Assembly: GCF_041260665.1 (NCBI RefSeq)
Contig: NZ_JBGCCT010000002.1
Location: forward strand, 434,001-498,000
Source: Catenulispora sp. GP43
Lineage (GTDB): Bacteria > Actinomycetota > Actinomycetes > Streptomycetales > Catenulisporaceae
Direction of reading: 5' to 3'
DNA length: 64,000 nt
Below, one piece after another: positions 60,337-64,000 of this stretch. Each line of letters starts with the position of its first letter. The first letter of the stretch is position 1. The notes under the pieces were generated by a model that made no database searches, was not told where the DNA came from, and saw nothing but the letters and a program-made list of their open reading frames with translations. The position numbers and the translations under genes were made by a program.

Positions 60337-61146
60337 CTACTTGGCCGCGGCCTTCTTCGCAGCCGTCTTCGCCGCCGGCTTCTTGTCGTCGCCGTCATCG
60401 CCCGACGCGTCCTCGCGGGCCTTCACGTCGTCGGCCGACAGGAACTCGGCCGCCGGGCCCGTCCCCGTCTTGTGGAAGCGCAGCGCTTCCCACAGGGGGC
60501 CGGGGATGACGTGGATGCCGTAGTGCGCGCGGTGGTGGTTGGCGCACAGGACTTCCAGGTTGCCCGGGGACTCCGCCCACTTCTGGAAGTCCTCGTCGGT
60601 GTCGAAGTGCAGACCGAGGGCCTGCATGATCTTCTTCTCGTCGACCTGGTTGATCTGCGAGAACTCCACGTGGGTGTGGTGCAGTTCCGGCTCGCCGTCG
60701 CACAGGTCGTCGTCGATGATGCACTTCCACATGCCCTGGCGCTTCAGGCGCGACTTGGCCTGCTCGAAGAGGTGGTAGTGCGGGTCGTCCTCGCGGGGGG
60801 AGTGCTCGGGGACGTGGGTCAGGACGTGGACGGTGAGCAGCTGGTCGTGCTCGAGCGTCTTGCCGGTCGCCTTGGACACCGTCGGGTGCGTGGGCGAGCC
60901 GGTGGGGTGGGGTTCTTCCTTGGCGGCCGCGCGGGGGGCGGGGACGGCCTTCTTCGCGGCCGGCTTGACGTCGTCCTTGTCGCCGGCCTTCGCGGCCGGG
61001 GCCGCCTTCTTGGCGGCGGTGGCGGTCTTCTTCGCCGCGGCGGGATGCTCAGCCCCCTCGGCCTGCTTGTCGGCCTCGGCGCGACGGTGCGCCTCCTCCG
61101 GTCCGATCTCCTCCTCGGAACCGAACAGCTTGCTCATCCAGCCCAT
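60337..61146 (-). CDS. HNH-like zinc nuclease-fold protein with lysine/alanine-rich tails
   Basis: 269 residues from ATG 61146, behind GGGGAG. Residues ~36-75 and the last ~15 are Ala/Lys/Pro repeats (AAKKAAPAAK) like histone H1 or HupS-type nucleoid tails. Between them is an HNH-like core: Cys142 and Cys149 (WKCIIDDDLC), His156/157 (ELHHTHVEFS), Asn196 (GNLEVLC) and Cys201-His204-His205 (CANHHRAHYG). Spacing fits HNH with two zinc-binding cysteines. A DNA-binding or nicking role is plausible; it may be a nucleoid-associated protein rather than a nuclease. No family name is certain. Confidence 0.7.
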   Translation of the reverse strand: MGWMSKLFGSEEEIGPEEAHRRAEADKQAEGAEHPAAAKKTATAAKKAAPAAKAGDKDDVKPAAKKAVPAPRAAAKEEPHPTGSPTHPTVSKATGKTLEHDQLLTVHVLTHVPEHSPREDDPHYHLFEQAKSRLKRQGMWKCIIDDDLCDGEPELHHTHVEFSQINQVDEKKIMQALGLHFDTDEDFQKWAESPGNLEVLCANHHRAHYGIHVIPGPLWEALRFHKTGTGPAAEFLSADDVKAREDASGDDGDDKKPAAKTAAKKAAAK

Positions 61147-61202
61147 CGGGCTTCTCCCCACCTTGCTCGCTCGTGCGACAACCGGCTTAGCCGGGCCCGA
61201 CC

Positions 61203-62249
61203 CTAGCCCCTCTCAGGGGATTGCATCAAGACGGAGGAAACCACGTCGGCGGCGGTGTCACAGTCCTGAGCGGACACGTCCAGATGAGTCACGATCCGCA
61301 GCAGTTTCGGCCCGAAGGCGGAGATCCGCACGCCCTTGGCGAAACATCCCTTTGCCACGGCCGGGGCGTCGGCGGCGTCGACGAGGACGATGTTGGTCTC
61401 CGGGTCGCGCACCGAGGCGCCGGCCACGCGCAGCGCCGTCGCGATGCGGCGGGCGTTCTCGTGGTCCTGCGAAAGCCGGTCCAGGTTGTGGTCCAGGGCG
61501 TAGTGCGCGCCGGCGGCCAGGATGCCGACCTGGCGCATCGAGCCACCGAGGCGGCGGCGCAGCGAGCGGGCCTCCTCCGAGCGGCCGGACGGCAACAGCA
61601 GCAGCGAGCCGGCCGGGGCGCCCAGGCCCTTGGACATGCAGACCGACATGGTGTGCGCGATCGCGCCGTACTCCGGCAGCGGCACGCCGGTGGCGGCGTG
61701 GGCGTTCCAGATGCGCGCGCCGTCCAGGTGCAGGCCGAGTCCGGAGGCGTCCGTCAGGGCCCTGATGCGCCGCAGCGTCTCGATCGGGTAGACGGCGCCG
61801 CCGCCGCGATTGTGCGTGTTCTCCACCTCCACCGCGCGGGTACCAACGGTGTAGCGGTCGCCGACGCGGATCATCCCGGCGAGGGCGTCGGGGTCCAGCA
61901 GCCCGCGCGCCGAGGGCAGGGTGCGGGTCTGGATCCCGGCGTGCGCGGCCAGGCCGCCGTTCTCGTGCGCCACGATGTGCGCGTCGGCGTCGCAGATCAG
62001 CTCCTCGCCGGGGCCGACCTGCAGGCGGATCCCGATGTGGTTGGCCATGACGCCGGTCGGGACGAACATCGCCTCCGGGAAGCCGAAAAGGGCCGCGACG
62101 GCCTCCTCCAGCCGCCGGACGGTGGGGTCCTCGCCGTACTGGTCGTCGCCCACCGGCGCCGCGGCCATCGCCTCGCGCATCGGCGCGGAGGGCTTGGTGA
62201 CGGTGTCGCTGCGCAGGTCGATCGGGAACTCGATGTCAATGGTCGCCAT
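61203..62249 (-). CDS. Low-specificity threonine aldolase
   Basis: 348 residues from ATG 62249. Splits L-threonine or allo-threonine to glycine and acetaldehyde. PLP fold-type I pattern: IDLRSDTVTKPSAPMREAMAAAPVGDDQYGEDPTV, FVPTGVMANHIGI, VENTHNRGGGAVYP, LHLDGARIWNA and the PLP lysine in MSVCMSKGLGAPAGS. Normal length. It follows DAHP synthase on the same strand but a hairpin lies between them. Confidence 0.93.
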   Translation of the reverse strand: MATIDIEFPIDLRSDTVTKPSAPMREAMAAAPVGDDQYGEDPTVRRLEEAVAALFGFPEAMFVPTGVMANHIGIRLQVGPGEELICDADAHIVAHENGGLAAHAGIQTRTLPSARGLLDPDALAGMIRVGDRYTVGTRAVEVENTHNRGGGAVYPIETLRRIRALTDASGLGLHLDGARIWNAHAATGVPLPEYGAIAHTMSVCMSKGLGAPAGSLLLLPSGRSEEARSLRRRLGGSMRQVGILAAGAHYALDHNLDRLSQDHENARRIATALRVAGASVRDPETNIVLVDAADAPAVAKGCFAKGVRISAFGPKLLRIVTHLDVSAQDCDTAADVVSSVLMQSPERG

Positions 62250-62261
62250 GGGGCGAAACGT

Positions 62262-62298
62262 ATCGCTCCCGGCCCGGTGGCGCCGGGTCGGGAGCGAT
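62262..62298 (-). terminator. Hairpin after the DAHP synthase gene
   Basis: ATCGCTCCCG and CGGGAGCGAT form a perfect 10-bp stem with an inner CCCGG/CCGGG pair, 17 bases beyond the DAHP synthase stop and followed by ACGTTTCG on the minus strand. It lies just ahead of the threonine aldolase start, so it should separate the two transcripts. Confidence 0.7.
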
Positions 62299-62314
62299 GA
62301 AGGGCGTGCTGCCG

Positions 62315-63679
62315 CTAGCGGCGGGCGCGCAGCATCTCGGCGACGAGGAACGCCAGGTCCAGCGACTGGCTGCGGTTCAGCCGGGGGTCGCACAGCGTCT
62401 CGTAGCGGGTGTGCAGGACGTCGAAGGCGATCTCCTCGCCGCCGCCGACGCACTCGGTGACGTCCTCGCCGGTGAGCTCGACGTGGATGCCGCCGGGGTG
62501 CGAGCCGAGGCCGTGGTGCACCTCGAAGAAGCCCTTGACCTCGTCGAGCACGTCGTCGAAGCGGCGGGTCTTGTGGCCCGAGGGCGCCTCGAAGGTGTTG
62601 CCGTGCATCGGGTCGCAGATCCAGGCCACCTGGTGGCCCTCGCCGCGGACCTTCTCCACCAGCGCCGGCAGCTTCTCGCGCACCTGCCCCGCGCCCATGC
62701 GCACGATGAAGGACAGCCGGCCCGGCTCGCGGTCGGGGTCCAGCCGGTCCAGGTAGGCCAGCGCGTCGTCCGGGCTGGTCTTCGGGCCCAGCTTGATCCC
62801 GATCGGGTTGCTGATCCGGCTGAAGTACTCCACGTGCGCGCCGTCCAGGTCCCGGGTGCGCTCGCCGATCCAGACGTAGTGGCCGCTGGTGGCGTAGGGC
62901 TTGCCGGTGCGCGAGTCGATGCGGGTCAGCGCCGACTCGTACGGAAGCACCAGGCCCTCGTGCGCGGCGTAGAACTCGACGGTGCGCAGCTCCTCGGGTT
63001 CGGTGCCGCAGGCCCGCATGAACTGCAGGGCGCGGTCGATCTCGCCGGCCAGCACCTCGTAGCGCTCCCCGGAGGGCGAACCGGCCACGAAGTCCTGGTT
63101 CCAGGCGTGCACCTGGCGCATGTCGGCGTAGCCGCCGGTGGTGAACGCGCGCACCAGGTTCAGCGTGGAGGCGCTGGCCTGGTACATGCGCAGCAGGCGC
63201 TTGGGGTCCGGGGTGCGGGCCTCGGGCGTGAAGTCGAAGCCGTTGACCGAGTCGCCGCGGTACGCCGGAAGGGTGACGCCGTCGCGGGTCTCCGTCGAGC
63301 TGGAGCGGGGCTTGGAGTACTGCCCGGCGATGCGCCCGACCTTCACCACCGGCAGCGAGGCCGCGTAGGTGAGGACGACCGCCATCTGGAGCAGGGTCTT
63401 GAGCTTGGCGCGGATCGCGTCGGCGGTGACGCCGGCGAACGTCTCGGCGCAGTCGCCGCCGGTGAGCAGGAAGGCCTCGCCCCGGGCCACCGCGGCGATC
63501 CGGTCCTTGAGCTGGTCGGCCTCCCCGGCGAAGACCAGCGGCGGATACGAGCGGAGCTCGGAGACGACGGCGGACAGCTCGGCGGCGTCCGGCCACTCCG
63601 GCTGCTGGCCCGCGGGGAGCGCGGACCACGTGTCTTCGACGGATCCGGTCCCGGCCGGATTCCTGACAACTTCGCTCAT
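62315..63679 (-). CDS. aroH: Class II DAHP synthase (3-deoxy-7-phosphoheptulonate synthase)
   Basis: 454 residues. First step of the shikimate pathway, joining PEP and erythrose 4-phosphate. Plant-type/AroAII motifs: LLTGGDCAETF with the metal-binding Cys, VVKVGRIAGQYSKPRSS, YRGDSVNGFDF, WIGERTRDLDGAHVEYFSRISNPIGIKLGP, WICDPMHGNTFEA and IHVELTGEDVTECVGGG. One copy is visible; the class II enzyme is the usual housekeeping one in actinobacteria. The gene symbol is that used in Streptomyces and is a family-level assignment. Confidence 0.94.
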   Translation of the reverse strand: MSEVVRNPAGTGSVEDTWSALPAGQQPEWPDAAELSAVVSELRSYPPLVFAGEADQLKDRIAAVARGEAFLLTGGDCAETFAGVTADAIRAKLKTLLQMAVVLTYAASLPVVKVGRIAGQYSKPRSSSTETRDGVTLPAYRGDSVNGFDFTPEARTPDPKRLLRMYQASASTLNLVRAFTTGGYADMRQVHAWNQDFVAGSPSGERYEVLAGEIDRALQFMRACGTEPEELRTVEFYAAHEGLVLPYESALTRIDSRTGKPYATSGHYVWIGERTRDLDGAHVEYFSRISNPIGIKLGPKTSPDDALAYLDRLDPDREPGRLSFIVRMGAGQVREKLPALVEKVRGEGHQVAWICDPMHGNTFEAPSGHKTRRFDDVLDEVKGFFEVHHGLGSHPGGIHVELTGEDVTECVGGGEEIAFDVLHTRYETLCDPRLNRSQSLDLAFLVAEMLRARR

Positions 63680-63848
63680 TGAGCCAGGGTACGCGAAGCT
63701 TCGCCGGGCTCCGCGGACGCGTCCAGAGCGTGGGACCGGGAGGTCCGAGCCGCGGGACCGCGGAGTGCTGACCGGCTGTGATGGAGGATGCTCGCGGGGT
63801 AGTCGGGGCTGTGGGGGTTCGTGTGGGCCGGTCGGTTATGCTCCGGCC

Positions 63849-64000
63849 ATGGTGGACTGGGTTCGCCTCGAACTGGACGTCGAGGCATTCGACGACGCGG
63901 CCTTCGAGCGGTATCCGCGGCGGGCCCGCGAGGCCGGTATCGACTTCGCCACCCTGGCCGACCTCGGCGACACCGCCGATCACCGCCGCGCGGTATACGA
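63849..64000 (+). CDS. GNAT-type acetyltransferase, 5' end
   Basis: The window ends 50 codons into the gene. The reading MVDWVRLELDVEAFDDAAFE followed by GIDFATLADLGDTADHRRAVYE matches the N-terminus of many actinomycete GNAT N-acetyltransferases, but the acetyl-CoA motif lies beyond the edge. Divergent from DAHP synthase; the 169-bp gap before it has no other gene. Confidence 0.6.
   Translation, partial: MVDWVRLELDVEAFDDAAFERYPRRAREAGIDFATLADLGDTADHRRAVY

Overview
The window is a very GC-rich stretch of actinobacterial chromosome, most like a Streptomyces or Catenulispora relative. The signs are G/C-dominated third codon positions, frequent GTG/TTG starts, chains of genes overlapping by 4 bp, PASTA kinase and SpoIIE-type phosphatase genes, an Rv2175c-like regulator, DasR-type chitinase operators, a DmdR/IdeR-type iron box and a long cobalamin operon. 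No rRNA, tRNA, CRISPR array, insertion sequence or prophage was recognised. Essentially all of it is chromosomal housekeeping and secondary regulation, with a few accessory patches.

Layout. 0-2.2 kb: the start of a secreted carbohydrate-binding/Fn3 protein (minus strand) behind two DasR-like boxes, a histidine-kinase remnant, and a barnase/barstar-type RNase-inhibitor pair. 2.2-8.2 kb: two thiamin blocks (thiE with an Rv2175c-like regulator and a flavoprotein on minus; ltrA-like, thiO, thiS, thiG on plus). 8.2-13.9 kb: a DUF4157 protein resembling contractile-injection-system effectors, divergent from a PASTA Ser/Thr kinase, then a GAF-SpoIIE-HATPase phosphatase. 13.9-19 kb: an unrecognised gene, EamA exporter, YbjN protein, and a MarR/MFS pair with tandem operators. 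18.8-20.7 kb: a tight three-gene minus-strand operon (DUF4365 nuclease-like protein, unknown protein, SAM methyltransferase), the best candidate here for an undescribed module. 20.8-32.3 kb: lipoproteins, wHTH protein, AlkD-like glycosylase, methyltransferase facing a circularly permuted ATP-grasp enzyme, MarR/MFS, acetamidase and an ArsR regulator.

32.3-41.8 kb: cobQ with a LysR regulator, a second EamA exporter, recD2 coupled to a short PLP desulfhydrase-like gene, then tldE/tldD. 41.8-54.6 kb: a cobalamin operon on the minus strand behind a B12 riboswitch: BchID-type chelatase subunit, cobO, cobB, cobI, cobM, cbiD, cobL, cbiG-cobJ fusion, ferredoxin, cobH, cbiX, cobC. Spacing suggests tldD/tldE are the last genes of the same transcript (14 genes, about 15.4 kb). 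The gene set is a hybrid route: CbiD, CbiG and CbiX are present, while no cobG, cobF, cobK or cobN lies in the window.

54.9-64 kb: a SUOX-like molybdoenzyme, an iron-box-controlled bfd ferredoxin followed by bacterioferritin, a NarL-type two-component pair, secreted and membrane proteins, an HNH-like protein with histone-H1-like tails, threonine aldolase, class II DAHP synthase, and the start of a GNAT acetyltransferase. A feature running through the window is short in-frame tandem DNA repeats (6-18 bp units) inside at least nine genes, mostly at termini or linkers.
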